Notes under the pieces: generated by a model
What the model was told of the DNA's origin: nothing
Databases searched by the model: none
Seen by the model: only the letters and a program-made list of their open reading frames with translations
NCBI GenBank assembly: GCA_037349315.1
Contig: JBAIAC010000033.1
Span: 20,974,001-21,038,000, forward strand
DNA from: Chelydra serpentina
Lineage: Eukaryota > Chordata > Testudines > Chelydridae
Direction: 5' to 3'
DNA: 64,000 nt
Position numbers and translations under genes: made by a program
Shown: one piece after another, positions 10,601-20,469 of the stretch
Layout: every line of letters begins with the position of its first letter
Position numbering within the stretch: position 1 is the stretch's first letter

Positions 10601-12692
10601 CTCTTTCTGGAGATTTACCCCCTTACTATATAAATTGGAAATGAAAATATATTGCAAATGATTTGGGAACATTCATAGATTCTAAGGCCAGAAAGGACCA
10701 TCGTGATCATCTACTCTGACCGCCTGTCTCACACAGGCCATAGAACTTCCCCAAAAGAATTGGGGAAGCAGATCTGTTAGAAAAATATCCCATCTTGATT
10801 TTAAAATGGTCAATTACAAAGACTCCACCATGACCCTTTGTAAATTGTCCCAATGATTTATTACTCTTGCCATCAAAAACTTACACCTTATTTCCAGTCT
10901 GAATTTGTCTAGCTTCAACTTCCAGCCCTTGGGTGGTGTGTTATGCCTTTCTCTGCTAGAGTGACGAGCCCATTATTAAATATTTGTTCCCCACGTAGTT
11001 ACTTACAGAAGGTATGTTACATTCTTACACCTGACTTGATGCATCCTCTGCTTATCCCAACAAGCACCTGGATGTTTAAATGCTGTATCTTTGACTGCCT
11101 GGCTCTTTGACAAAAACCTTCAGCACTATGGCACAGATCCTACAACCTATCTCATCTGGGCAGACCCTCCTTTGCCCACCTGGAGCCCCATTAAGTCAGT
11201 GGGGCTCAGTGCAGGTGCAGGGGACCACCTAGACAGAGTCAATTTCAGGATTAAGGTTTAAGGCCCCAAACTTGATGCTGATAGGGCCACTCACAGTGTG
11301 TAAAGTTACTCATGTGCATTGGTAGGACTAGGGCCTTACAGACTGCACCTTGCTCTTCTGCATTGGCTAAATTATGGCAGAACCCCACCTCCCCCCCGGG
11401 AAAAAAAATTCTGGGTAAGGCATCTCCCTTGCCCTGCCTCCCCAAAGCTGCAGGAGCTGAGTTGAGACAGGGCATCAGAAAGACCTTGCATAAGACTCTG
11501 TTTATTACGTTCACTGACTTTTGACCCCGTTACCTTTGTCCTGCATCAGCCTGCAGTTTCCTGTTTATTGTTCCAAATTACTAACACTAAGGGGGGAGGG
11601 ATAGCTCAGTGGTTTGAGCATTGGCCTGCTAAACCCAGGGTTGTGAGTTCAATCCTTGAGGGGGCCATTTAGGGATCTGGGGCAAAAATCTGTCAGGGGA
11701 CAGTACTTGGTCCTGCTAGTGAAGGCAGGGAACTGGACTCGATGACCTTTCAAGGTCCTTCCAGTTCTAGGAGATTGGCATATCTCCATTTATAAAAACC
11801 GGAGAGGCCAAGTCTTGACAATGAAGTTGTAGCAGAGGTTATTGTACATGTTAAAGGAATAACCCTCCTCCTCAACCCACTCCCTGTCCCACATCCTGGG
11901 CTACCCCTGTCCCCAGAGTGACTGTCCCACATTTCAGGCTACCTTCATCCCTTGGAGACTATCCCACATTCTGGGCCACCCTCATCTATGTGGGGCCTGT
12001 CTCACATTTAGGGCTACCCCCATCCCCACCCCTGGGGCCTGTCCCATGTTTCCGCCTCAAAGGGCTGCAGGGCAGGTGAGCTCTCTCACTGAGCAGATGT
12101 CCATGAGCAGCAGAAGCCCAGCAGGTGTGGGCCCACAGGGATGGGCAGCCGGGGGCAGGCCACTATCCCTATCCCCCCACCCTGAGCAGCCTGGCCGGGG
12201 CGGGAGGGTCTCACCTGGGGCTGCCAGCAGCACCTTGGCTCCGCTGCACTGGAAGCAGTGCAGCAAGGACTTGGCCCTGATGTGGTAGTTGAGACAGGCC
12301 ATGGCGCAGCCCAGCTTGGCCAAGCCCAGCCAGATCCAGATGTAGGCAGGCTCGTTGCCCATGAAGAGAGCCAGGCAGTCCCCTTGCTGCAGCCCGGCGT
12401 GTTCGCGCAGCGCCCGGGCCACCTGGCTGCTCCGCTTGTCCACCTGCTCGTAGGTGTGCACCTCCTCCCTGAACAGCACCAGGGGCTTGCGCGGCGCCCG
12501 GCGCGCCCGCTCCGTGAACAGCTCCAGGATGGTGCGCGGCGGGCTCCGCGCCGCGTAGCTGCGCGCCCGGTGCGACACCCGGGCCACCTTGAGGAAGAAG
12601 CGCAGGTCGCGGAAGAGGTAGGGGCAGGCGAGGTGCAGCAGCAGCGGCAGGAGCAGCAGCCCCGCGAGCGCGGTGAAGAGCGCGGTGAACAT
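4568..12692 (-). CDS. SLC27A2: SLC27A2, very-long-chain acyl-CoA synthetase / FATP2 (partial, first 324 residues)
   Basis: Coding exons on the minus strand are 12692-12215, 7241-7032, 5994-5836 and 4692-4568. They join in frame (phases 1,1,1,0) with GT donors and AG acceptors, giving 324 residues of a family normally near 620. Residues 3-27 are a hydrophobic leader and membrane segment typical of FATPs. The AMP-binding signature YTSGTTGLPK is at residues 224-233 and is split by the exon 2/3 junction. The sequence closely follows mammalian SLC27A2, for example [20 protein letters not shown] in exon 1 and [13 protein letters not shown] in exon 3. Family knowledge: the enzyme activates very long chain and branched fatty acids and bile acids with CoA in ER and peroxisomes, and promotes fatty acid uptake. 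The start is the ATG at 12692 in a CpG island, matching the conserved N-terminus. The adenylation C-terminus and stop lie left of the window. SLC27 paralogues are less likely because the match is best to SLC27A2. Confidence 0.93.
5002..5737 (+). mobile_element. Probable solo LTR in SLC27A2 intron 3
   Basis: Candidate TG...CA element starting TGTGACAGACATTGCAGG and ending CTCTGACA, flanked by CTGTC and CTGCC (4 of 5 match). A TATAAAAAGG box at 5272 would give a start site within the element. A GT microsatellite lies at 5109-5150. It is antisense to SLC27A2 and ends 98 bp from exon 3. Boundaries are inferred; no internal retroviral genes. Confidence 0.5.
5836..5994 (-). CDS. SLC27A2: SLC27A2 coding exon 3 (residues 230-282)
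   Basis: Gene-sense acceptor ACATAG|GT and donor CAAG|GTACAG, 159 bases, phase 1 to phase 1. It starts [13 protein letters not shown], completing the AMP-binding signature, and contains [19 protein letters not shown], a strongly conserved FATP segment. Translation past 5836 runs into intron sequence. Confidence 0.93.
6150..6500 (+). mobile_element. CR1 LINE fragment (ORF2 endonuclease region, degenerate)
   Basis: Contains blocks typical of CR1 ORF2, such as the segments around ATAGGTATCACAGAAAC (6329) and TAGGAATGCCAGAGTAGGTC (6398). It is heavily mutated with stops, in SLC27A2 intron 2. Family assignment is by recall of the CR1 consensus. Confidence 0.65.
7032..7241 (-). CDS. SLC27A2: SLC27A2 coding exon 2 (residues 160-229)
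   Basis: Gene-sense acceptor ATAAG|AA and donor ACAG|GTAATG. It encodes [20 protein letters not shown] onward and ends YTSGTT, the first part of the AMP-binding loop. 210 bases, entering and leaving in phase 1, so it joins exons 1 and 3 without a frame break. The methionine at 7239 is not a start codon because upstream coding continues into exon 1. Confidence 0.93.
7392..7634. mobile_element. MITE with GGCCATGGTTACACTA / TGTAGACCAGGCC termini
   Basis: Inverted ends related to the element at 4071-4349, about 243 bp. Located in SLC27A2 intron 1, 150 bp upstream of exon 2. Non-coding. Confidence 0.6.
8714..8868. repeat. Ancient palindromic repeat (CCAGATTCTCAG ... CTGAGAATCTGG)
   Basis: Inverted ends of about 24 bp surround an inner TCCATTGACTTCAATGGA palindrome. 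Similar palindromic 'gaagtcaatgg' fragments occur at 8610-8650, 15247-15310, 25487-25530 and 26180-26230. They look like old, widespread amniote MITE relics. Confidence 0.6.
8870..10670. other. SLC27A2 intron 1, no recognised element
   Basis: AT-rich intronic DNA with no exon, RNA gene or clear repeat that I can name. Confidence 0.45.
10672..11015 (-). mobile_element. CR1 LINE 3' end fragment
   Basis: Begins (plus sense) CATAGATTCTAAGGCCAGAA and continues through TTTCCAGTCTGAATTTGTCT (about 10890) to CCCATTATTAAATATTTG. This is the complement of a CR1 ORF2 C-terminus and tail. Degenerate. Confidence 0.7.
11591..11790 (+). mobile_element. tRNA-derived SINE, tortoise Cry I / PolIII-SINE type
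   Basis: A tRNA-like head has an A box (TAGCTCAGTGG) and a B box (GTTCAATCC), preceded by GGGGGAGGGA. The tail (GACTCGATGACCTTTCAAGG then CCTTCCAGTTCTAGG) resembles a CR1 3' end, as known for tortoise SINEs that borrow CR1 machinery. It sits in SLC27A2 intron 1. It supports a turtle origin. It is a retroposon and not a functional tRNA gene. Confidence 0.85.
11884..12055. repeat. Minisatellite of about 38 bp units
   Basis: CTGTCCCAC-type unit starts fall at 11884, 11922, 11959, 11997 and 12039, each followed by a GGGCTACCC-like block. About 4.5 diverged copies, 160 bp inside intron 1 from the SLC27A2 exon 1 donor. Confidence 0.75.
12215..12692 (-). CDS. SLC27A2: SLC27A2 coding exon 1 (residues 1-159)
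   Basis: Begins [20 protein letters not shown], a hydrophobic leader, and ends AKVLLAAP plus one base. The donor reads CCAG|GTGAGA in gene sense. It contains LLQQGD-like and [20 protein letters not shown] blocks typical of FATP2. The exon is GC-rich and lies in the CpG island. The stretch translating beyond 12215 to 12057 is read-through into intron 1 and not coding. Confidence 0.93.
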
Positions 12693-13030
12693 GACCCTGC
12701 CCGGCCAGTGCTCAGCGCAAGGGACTCGGAGCGGCGCTGCGCCTGGCCCGCTGCTCGGCTCCCGGCTGGGCAGGGGCGGGCCCAGCCGCTCCCTCCTCCC
12801 CGGCCCCGGCGGGAGGGAAGCGGCGCCCGGGCCGCGGTGGGATTAGAGGGAGCAGGTGGGCTGGCCTGGGGGAGGAATCGCATCTTGGAGGAGTCGGGAC
12901 CAGGTACCAGCCACATGGGGCGGAGACCAGGCGAAACCTGCCGCGTGGGGCCCGGGGGAAGGACTCAGGACCGGTCACTTTTCCGGAGCGGGACGTGGTG
13001 AGAGATCGGGGCGGGTGGGAGAGCCCCTTC
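12380..13030. promoter_or_regulatory. CpG island over SLC27A2 exon 1 and promoter
   Basis: This is a GC- and CpG-rich block in otherwise AT-rich DNA, covering exon 1 and about 340 bp upstream of the ATG at 12692. Two GGGGCGGG boxes (12773-12780 and 13008-13015) and a TTTCCGGAG ETS-like site near 12980 are visible. No TATA box is seen on the minus strand. The ATG context (G at -3) is acceptable. The promoter role is inferred from position and composition. Confidence 0.7.
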
Positions 13031-13059
13031 CTACCAACTGGCTACGCGCTGGCGAGATG

Positions 13060-15916
13060 CCAGCTCTTCCCGTCGTCCAGACCAACCTGTTCTCTAGCCC
13101 TGGCTCGCCTGCCAAGCGGCACCTCGAAACCGACTCGCTCCGCCGCACCCAAAGCGGTTGGGTAACCGGGAAGTGAGGCTGATCTCAGAGAAATCAGGAT
13201 AGTAGCAACCCCGAGTTTCTTTCTGATTCCCGTTCCAGAACAGGTGCCCCAACGGGTGACAGGTGCCTCCCTGCTTTGCGGCAGGGGACGTGGGGTTGGA
13301 GAGGATGTTTCACACACAGGCTCAGCTTATCTAGCTCCGTATCACCAGGATAACAAAGCTTCAGATACAGCTGACGGAAACAACGATTTGTCCCCGCGAT
13401 TTACATCTCTCTGATTCAATGGCAACAATTGTATTGCATGATAGCGGAGGAGAGACACTTATCTATCAGACTGAGCTGATTCCAAAAGTTTGGGGTGTTA
13501 CGATCAAGGTCACATTGATTGATCTCTTCAGGGCAAAAGCCAGGATTATATTGCAACATGTTGCTTTCCTTTCCAAGTGCATGTACAGCTATCCAGGACA
13601 GCTAAGGCTAACACAGGTGAACAGTACAGAATGAACTGACTCATAAAGAGACTCGGGCTCCCATCCTGCTTCCACTGATGATATCACTAACAATTGCCCA
13701 TTGACATAAAGGGAAGGGGACCGGATACATAATACTTAGTTCAAATCATGCCTGAAACATGTAAAAACTTACAAAGCATATAAAAATATGGGTTCCTTGT
13801 ATTTCATTATTAAGGGCAAAGTATGATTACTGACCATAGTACCGTGAAATTAAGGCATATGGGAAAGTCTATGAAGATAAGACGACTTGTCTATAGAAGG
13901 GAAGCACACTAGCTAGGCCACAGGACATCAGCTGCAGCAATAGCATACACACAGGACAGCTGTGTCCTGTTTCAATTCACACCGTTGTGTACACATGATG
14001 GGGGCTTGGTGTGCACAAAGTGCATAGCATTCTGGGTGAGTATCCCCACCCATAGTCCTTTGTTTGGGTGTTGAGCTGTGGGCACACTGACATTTTTCTT
14101 GCTGTGCATGGTAGGATACATAATAGAGGCCAGTGGAATTCTGAGCTGTGGGGTCAAACTCCAAAAGTCCAATGACTCCGCTCCCTTTGTCCCGTGGTTC
14201 CTCTCTTTCCGGGCGGACAAGCACCATTCTGAGCAAAGCATCATTTTTGAATTGCTGTCAGGCTGATTCTGATCTCTGTTACACTGATGGCCTGATTCTA
14301 ACTTCACACTGCTCTTACACTTGGCCAACCCCAGTGACTTCATTAGCTTTACTCCTGATTTGCACCAGTGTCAAATCAGGACCAGCGTTTGCAGCCATGT
14401 TACTCCATACATTTCAGGCGTTACTGCTGATTTGCATTACTGCTAATTTGCATTGCTGTCAGGAGATAAGGTTTACGGTGGTTAGCAGAAAGTTGATAAA
14501 ACTGTTAGTGTGAGAGAGCAGAACAGGGCAAAGGGTGGGATTGGAGAAGGAATTTTGTGTTTCAAAATACTTACAGAGTAAAGGATTCAGGGACATGAGT
14601 GTGTATTGCTGAATTGCTCCAATACCATAATTTGAAAAGTAAGATCTTGCTTTTGGAGCACCGTCTAATGTACATGCCAACTCTAGGGACTCAGACAAGG
14701 CCAAACGAAGCTTCTATATCAATCAGGAAGAGTCTCTCTTCCTTTCTGGAACCCCAAAGGAAAAGTGCTAGCTCAGTGACTGCAAATTCATTCAACCTGA
14801 CTGTCAGCTGCACTCACAGCATGTCTGGCCACTCCTTCTGAAGCCAAGTACAGTAGCCAGTTCTGCCCTAGAGCTTAGAGAGTGCTAGTGTCAGCATTGT
14901 GCTTGTGTACTGCACAGGTGTGTTGGAAGAGCCACCCTCCCCAAGCACTCCCATGCATAGACAACCCGAAGTTAGCTCTATTCTTTGCAGATAATAATAA
15001 TAATCAGCTGTCTAGAAAACTGAAAGCCTCCGTCAGCTCATTCATTGGCAAATCCAACAAGAAGCCCCCCAAATAACGGTAGTAATCGTTACAGGAGTGC
15101 ATGCCCAAACTGCCACAAACTACAATTTCTGGAACTGCTTCTGTGTCAAGGAAAATCCAGCACTATTTTCTTAGTCCCTATTCCTTGCACCGTACTTGAA
15201 AGAGGCAGAGTGCTAAGTATTATGGTTATGTGACAGTGATTATCAGCCTGATCCAATGCCTGTTGAAGTCACTGCAGATTCTCACTGACTTCAGTGGGAG
15301 CAGGATTAGGTGGCAAGAGCTCAACCCTTATTTATACGCAACCTTGGACATTAGAACCTGCCTTATTGACAGAGGATGCATTGTCTAGGTAGTTTATTCA
15401 CTGCCCTTCCATTCCCTGCTTCAGTGCAGGACCCGCACTGTTTTCCTCATTTTTACTTCAGGAGGGTGATTTTAGTTATTCTTACTAATTTCAATGATCT
15501 GTAGAGGGATTTTTGCTTTAGCACCCAGGTGCTTATTTACAGAGTTAGTTACATTATCCACATAGAACTAGGATAGGAAAAAATGAAAGAAAAGCTAAAC
15601 CAATTAATTAACCCTTGCATCATGCCCCAAAGTTAATTAGATTTATGCTCTGGTGAACTGCTCACTGTTTTAGCACAAATAACATTACTGTTCTTTGCAG
15701 AAAACACCATGTAAAATATTTAACTTCCAGCAGAATGGTCACCAGAGTGGAGCAAATAGTGCTTTAGTTAATACCGTATTGGAAGGGCTCTGTATCCAGC
15801 AGTGGAGCTGCCCCTTCATGTTGCTCTCCTGTGTTAGAGCCTTGGTGGGAATTAAACCCAAATCCTACAGGCCCAGAAGTGAAAATGCTGCCAGCTGAGA
15901 TGTACAGATAATAACC
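13060..15916. other. Intergenic region between SLC27A2 and GATM, unclassified
   Basis: No exon or RNA gene is supportable. A palindromic fragment (15247-15310) with ACTGACTTCAGTGGG belongs to the old palindromic repeat class. The remainder looks unique. Confidence 0.45.
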
Positions 15917-15957
15917 TAGGCTCAAAGAAAAAGAACAGGAGTACTTGTGGCACCTTA

Positions 15958-16252
15958 GGGTACGTCTATACTACCCGCCAAATCGGCGGGTAGTAATCGA
16001 TCTATCGGGGATCGATGTATCGTGTCTCATCTAGACGCGATAAATTGATCCCAGAAGCGCTCCCGTCGACTCCAGAAGTCCTGCTCAGTGAGAGGAGGAA
16101 GCGCAGTCGACGGGGGAGCGAGCCTGCACCGCATGGATCCGATGTAAGTACTTTAACTTTCGATCTAAACGTCGACTTCAGCTACGCTATTCTTGTAGCT
16201 GAAGTTACATATCCTAAATCGATCCCCCCGCCCCCCCAGTGTAGACCAGCCC
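15958..16252. mobile_element. Harbinger-like MITE nested in the Penelope-like element
   Basis: Ends GGGTACGTCTATACT and, inverted, GGGCTGGTCTACACT (11 of 15). Flanked by TTA at 15955-15957 and 16253-16255, the 3 bp TWA duplication typical of PIF/Harbinger. It interrupts the phrase CACCTTA|GAAACTAAC of the host element. 295 bp, non-coding. Confidence 0.75.
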
Positions 16253-16560
16253 TTAGAAACTAACAAATTTATTTCAGCATAAGCTTTCGTGGACTACAGT
16301 CCACTTCTTCGGATGCATAGAAAGGAACATACAGTAAGAAGATATTTATACATTCAGAGAAACATAAAAAGGTGGAAGTACCCATACCAACTGTAAGAGG
16401 CTAGTTAATTAAGAGGAATTATTATCAGCAGGGGAAAAAAACTTTTGAAGTGATAATCAAGATGGCCCATTATGGACAGTTGACACAAATGTGTGAGGAT
16501 ACTTAACTAAGATACTTAACTAGGCGGGAAATAGATTCAATTAACGTAATGACCGAGTAA

Positions 16561-17073
16561 TTAACCGTAATCCCAGTGTCTGTTCAAACCTAAATTAATG
16601 GTATCTAGTTTGCATATTAATTTAAGTTCAACAGCTTCTCCTTGGAGTCTGTTTTTGAAGCTTTTCTGTTGCAAAATTGCCACCTTTAAGTCTGTCACTG
16701 AGTGATTAGAGAGGTTGAAGTGTTCTCCTACTGGTTTTTGAATGTTATGATTCCTGATGTCAGATTTGTGTCCGTTTATTCTTTTGCGTAGAGACTGTCC
16801 GGTTTGGCCAATGTACATGACAGAGGGGCATTGCTGGCACATGATGGCATATATCACATTGGTAGATGTACAGGTGAACGAGCCCCTGATTGCGTGGCTG
16901 ATGTGATTAGGTCCTATGATGGTGTCACTTGAATAGATATGTGGACAGAGTTGGCATCGGGCTTTGTTGCAAGGATAGGTTCCTGGGTTAGTGTTTTTGT
17001 TTCTCTGAATGTATAAATATCTTCTTATTGTATGTTCCATGCTATGCATCCGCCGAAGTGGACTATAGTCCAC
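16561..17073 (-). CDS. GIY-YIG endonuclease domain of Penelope-like element (C-terminal fragment)
   Basis: A 170-residue frame ending in TAA. A Cys cluster CNKARCQLC is at residues 35-43. The GIY-like VIYAIMC is at 73-79 and YIGQTGQ at 87-93, followed by RKRINGH (96-102), with a Glu in GEAVEL near 147 as the likely metal ligand. This order matches the endonuclease domain of Penelope-like elements, which nicks target DNA. No reverse transcriptase precedes it, so it is a relic of a 5'-truncated copy. The reading frame is nevertheless unbroken, which suggests a fairly young insertion. The initiating Met may be internal to the original protein. Confidence 0.8.
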   Translation of the reverse strand: MDYSPLRRMHSMEHTIRRYLYIQRNKNTNPGTYPCNKARCQLCPHIYSSDTIIGPNHISHAIRGSFTCTSTNVIYAIMCQQCPSVMYIGQTGQSLRKRINGHKSDIRNHNIQKPVGEHFNLSNHSVTDLKVAILQQKSFKNRLQGEAVELKLICKLDTINLGLNRHWDYG

Positions 17074-17174
17074 GAAAGCTTATGCTGAAATAAATTTGTT
17101 AGTCTCTAAGGTGCCACAAGTACTCCTGTTCTTTTTGCTGACACAGACTAACACGGCTGCTACTAGGCTCAAAG

Positions 17175-19521
17175 TAATGCAGTTATTTAATATAGTAATG
17201 ATCCACCAGGGGTCGTTAGAGGGTAACTTATGCTAGGCAGTTAATGAGAAAGTCGAATTCAGGACATATGCAATTAAGGGGATGGGGTGGGGACAGGGAG
17301 CCCAGGGGAGCTATAAATTCCCTACACCTACTCACCACGTGAAGCTCGTGGCTGGAACTTTCTCTGTGGAAGCTTCTAAGTGGAAGAAAGCTGGGGTGTC
17401 AGCCTTCACTCTTGTATTTCTTTCCTTAACTGGCTTGGTCGGGGGTCCTTACATTTGCCTGTGGGTTGAGCCAAGGTTAAGTCAATTTTGATGTTATTTT
17501 TAATGTCCAGTTTGGAATTGGCTTTCAGATAATTTATGGCTGTGTGTAGTTCTTCCTAGAAGAAACTGTGTTAGCCATAGTGAAGCTGATCACAGAAATC
17601 TTAGAGGTAACTGATACGAAACCCTAGCAGCCCAGTGACAGTGTTCTCGCTGCCATATGAGAGGTGCCAGCTTTACCCCTGGCACTGGACTGGATTCCTG
17701 GCACAGAGCCTCTTGTGCCTTGGGTGGGCAGGAGTGAGATTGCTGCAGAGCTGGTGTGCTCCTCTAGAAAGGGGAGGGGAGTTCCCTTCCCCCAAAGTGT
17801 GTGAGCCACAGGCCAGCCAGGGAGAAAACATAACACTGGCATTATTGGATATCTCGTGGTGGTGGTGTATAGTAACTGCTAATTTGGCGTAATGTTACAG
17901 CTTGAGCACACTGCAGTTTTAGCTTGTTCTACCTGTTGTGGCACTAATTCACCTCGCAGAATTCCCTCTATTCTTGCAAGATGGTGGTCTTGCTTTGCTA
18001 CACGTGTCTGATTTGAGGAGTACATTTTTTTAATGAATCAGGAGATGTTAATCATTTAGACAGAACATTGAAAAGAGGATTGCCCAAACTGATCCTTTTA
18101 GCAAGATTCCACTGTACTATGACAATTTGAAATAGCTATTGAAATTGGTGGGGCCAGGTTTTTAAAACAGCTCAGCTCATTTAGGCACCATAATAAGGGT
18201 CTAGATACTCAAAAGCGCTCAGCGCACACCAGTTACTGAGTTCTTTGAAAATCTGCCCATAAATGTCACAGTCAGAGGCGCTGCATGCTGAGCACTTTTG
18301 AACAGCTGTCCCCAATGTGGACAATGATCTCTTTTGAAAATCAGGCCCCATTATGTGTGGTATAAATATATCATTAAGATAGTTTGACAATCATTGCTTT
18401 AGAGAATGTGTGTTACCCAAATCTTAGCAGCAGTTCTTGGTTGACTGTGTTAAAAAAAGATCCTACCTAGGCAAGCAGATATTTCCATTAGGTTTTTAAT
18501 TAGGTTTTGAAACTGTAATGTTGTTAGAGATACAGAGCCAGAGTCACTCCAGGACTATACCAACAGGCGCTAGGCTACATACTGGTGTAGGAACCCCAGT
18601 GGTAAAAAGTCCCACCATAGAGTCTGTGGTAATGCAAGGCATCTGCAACCGTCTCGGGACCCCTCATGTGTCTGGAAAAGCCCCAAATGTGAGAGATTGG
18701 GGAGGTCTAGGGCAGCTGAAGGTACATGGATCAGGGCCATCCACATTACAGAACTTAAAGCTGCCATCCTCCAGCAAAAGTCATCTTTGTCACTTTTTCC
18801 ACTGCTGTCAATGAAGACAGATGACATCTGACACCTGTCCAGTACAATGTTATTTTTGAACGGAGACCAATGTTAGAGGCTAATTCTGAGCTCCTAACTC
18901 AGGCAGAACGCCCACTGAAGCTAAGGAGAGCTGTGGTTCAGCAAAGTGTTCAGGATCAGACCATGTGTGTAATTTGTTACCAGCCTACAATCAAAGCAGG
19001 CTTCTATTTTAGCTTAGGTAACTTTTGCAAGGAGCAGTAATATTAACCATAGTCACGGAGGCTGCCAGCAGATCATCAAATAATGGAACTGACTTATCAA
19101 AGTGCACTATTTTCTAAGAAAAAGAAAAGGGAGGAGGGAGAGGGAGCTTTAGTCTCACAGCCAGATTTACTGATCTGTAGCAAACCCTACTGAGACGGCT
19201 TGTTATAATCTCAATCTAGTAACACAGGATGCATGTTCTGCGGCAGTTAATGGGAATAACAGGCATACATTCCCTGTGCATCATCAGAGAATAGTGCTAA
19301 AGTACCATGGGCTCCCATTCAAGGTAATATTCCCATCCTATCAAAGGAAGGAATTATTCAGAGGAGTGCGTGTTACTGACTCTGTTCCTTCTCAGAGCCC
19401 TATGCAGAGATGAATAGATGAGGCAACAAAACTGCCAGGAGTGGGAAGAGTGGTAGTGGGTCTGCCTTCCTAGAAGCCTGCAGTGGTCCCTTCCAGTGTA
19501 CTGTGTGTGCTTAGTACTCAC
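17175..19521. other. Intergenic, no recognised feature
   Basis: No exon, RNA gene or confident repeat is seen in this stretch. Confidence 0.45.
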
Positions 19522-20468
19522 AGGGTATGTATACACTGCAGTGTAAGTCCAGGGTTCGAGTTCATGCTCAAGCCTACCTCTCACTTCTGTCTACCCACAA
19601 ATCATACTGATCCAGGGCTTGGACCGTCCACAGTCTCACGGTCCCAAGTCTCCACGAGGGTGGAGGATCTGAGACTCAGTCAAGCTGGGACCCAGGGTTC
19701 AAGCCCCATTATTTTGCAGTGTAGACACAACCCCACTGACCTCTGGGAGTCTGCCAAAAGTATTCCACAATCAGGGTCGGCGTGCCCACTAGGTGACCCT
19801 AGGCGGTCGCCTAGGGCGCCAAGATTTGCGGGGCAGCGGGTGGCTGCCTCCCGGCTCCCCGCTCAGCAGCTGAGCGGGGAGCCGAGGGGCAGCCGCGGCG
19901 AGCCACCCTGCTGCCCCTCTGCTCAGCGCCTGAGCAGGGAGCTGGAGGGGCAGCCGCGTGAGCCGCCCCGCCACCCCGCCCCCGCTCAGCGCCTGAATGG
20001 GGAGCCAGGGGCAGCCGCTGCAAGCCGCCCCGCTGCCCCCCCGCTCAGCGCCTGAGCAGGGGCCCGCGGGTGCTGGTGGGGAGGCTGAGCTCCCGCGGGC
20101 TGAGGAGCTGGCTGTGGGGGGCGGCGCAGGGCTGGTGCAAGGAAGTTTCGCCTAGGGCGTGAAACTTCCTTGCACCGGCCCTGTCCACAGTCTCACGGGC
20201 CGACTTCCTTCGTCCCCCAGACAGTCAAGTTTCCCCACACTGCATCATATAGAGAGGCCACATTTTGGGAGGGCACTAGGAAGTCTGAGATATGAGTGGT
20301 TGTACTCAGGCCCACGTAATTCAGCATAGATACTGGAGCCACAGGTTGGGACGCAGGGTTCAACAATTCCTAACCTGGGATTACAAATAAGTGGAGAGGC
20401 TCAAGCCCTAGGTTAACAAATGCAGGGTCTGCCAACGCTGGGCTTACATTGCAATGTAGACATACCCT
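19522..20468. mobile_element. MITE or MITE cluster with AGGGTATGT(A/C)TACA termini
   Basis: The left end AGGGTATGTATACACTGC pairs with a right end whose complement reads AGGGTATGTCTACATTGC. An inner GCAGTGTAGACACAACCCC near 19717 may be the end of a separate 210 bp copy. A GC-rich hAT-like element (19772-20183) is nested inside. Confidence 0.55.
19772..20183. mobile_element. GC-rich hAT-like non-autonomous element
   Basis: Starts CAGGGTCGGCGTGCCC and ends TGCACCGGCCCTG. Flanks TCCACAAT and TCCACAGT match at 7 of 8. The interior has about four diverged 60 bp units with GCTCAGCGCCTGAGC, and a hairpin around GGAAGTTTCGCC. Open frames across it are composition artefacts. Confidence 0.7.
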
Positions 20469-20469
20469 G

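Larger units (their letters stand above)
15928..17163 (-). mobile_element. Penelope-like retroelement, truncated, with inverted terminal copies
   Basis: Flanked by an 11 bp duplication TAGGCTCAAAG (15917-15927 and 17164-17174). The right end carries CATAAGCTTTCG...CCACAAGTACTCCTG in minus orientation, and the left end carries the same block inverted. A minus-strand GIY-YIG endonuclease frame (17073-16561) lies between. The left copy is split by a Harbinger-like MITE (15958-16252). The reverse transcriptase part is missing. Confidence 0.8.

Noticed and set aside
11591..11665. tRNA gene
   Set aside because: A and B boxes are present but the sequence continues into a CR1-like tail and lacks a paired acceptor stem; it is the head of a SINE.
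12086..12916. Minus-strand 276-codon frame across the SLC27A2 first exon
   Set aside because: It overlaps exon 1 in another frame, is Arg/Ser/Ala-rich, and is open only because the CpG island has few stop codons.
12258..13001. Plus-strand 247-codon frame antisense to SLC27A2 exon 1
   Set aside because: Same GC-driven artefact on the opposite strand; no family similarity.
19483..20055. 190-codon plus-strand frame rich in Pro/Ala/Arg
   Set aside because: Lies across a GC-rich tandem interior of a hAT-like element and the adjoining MITE; no coding signal.
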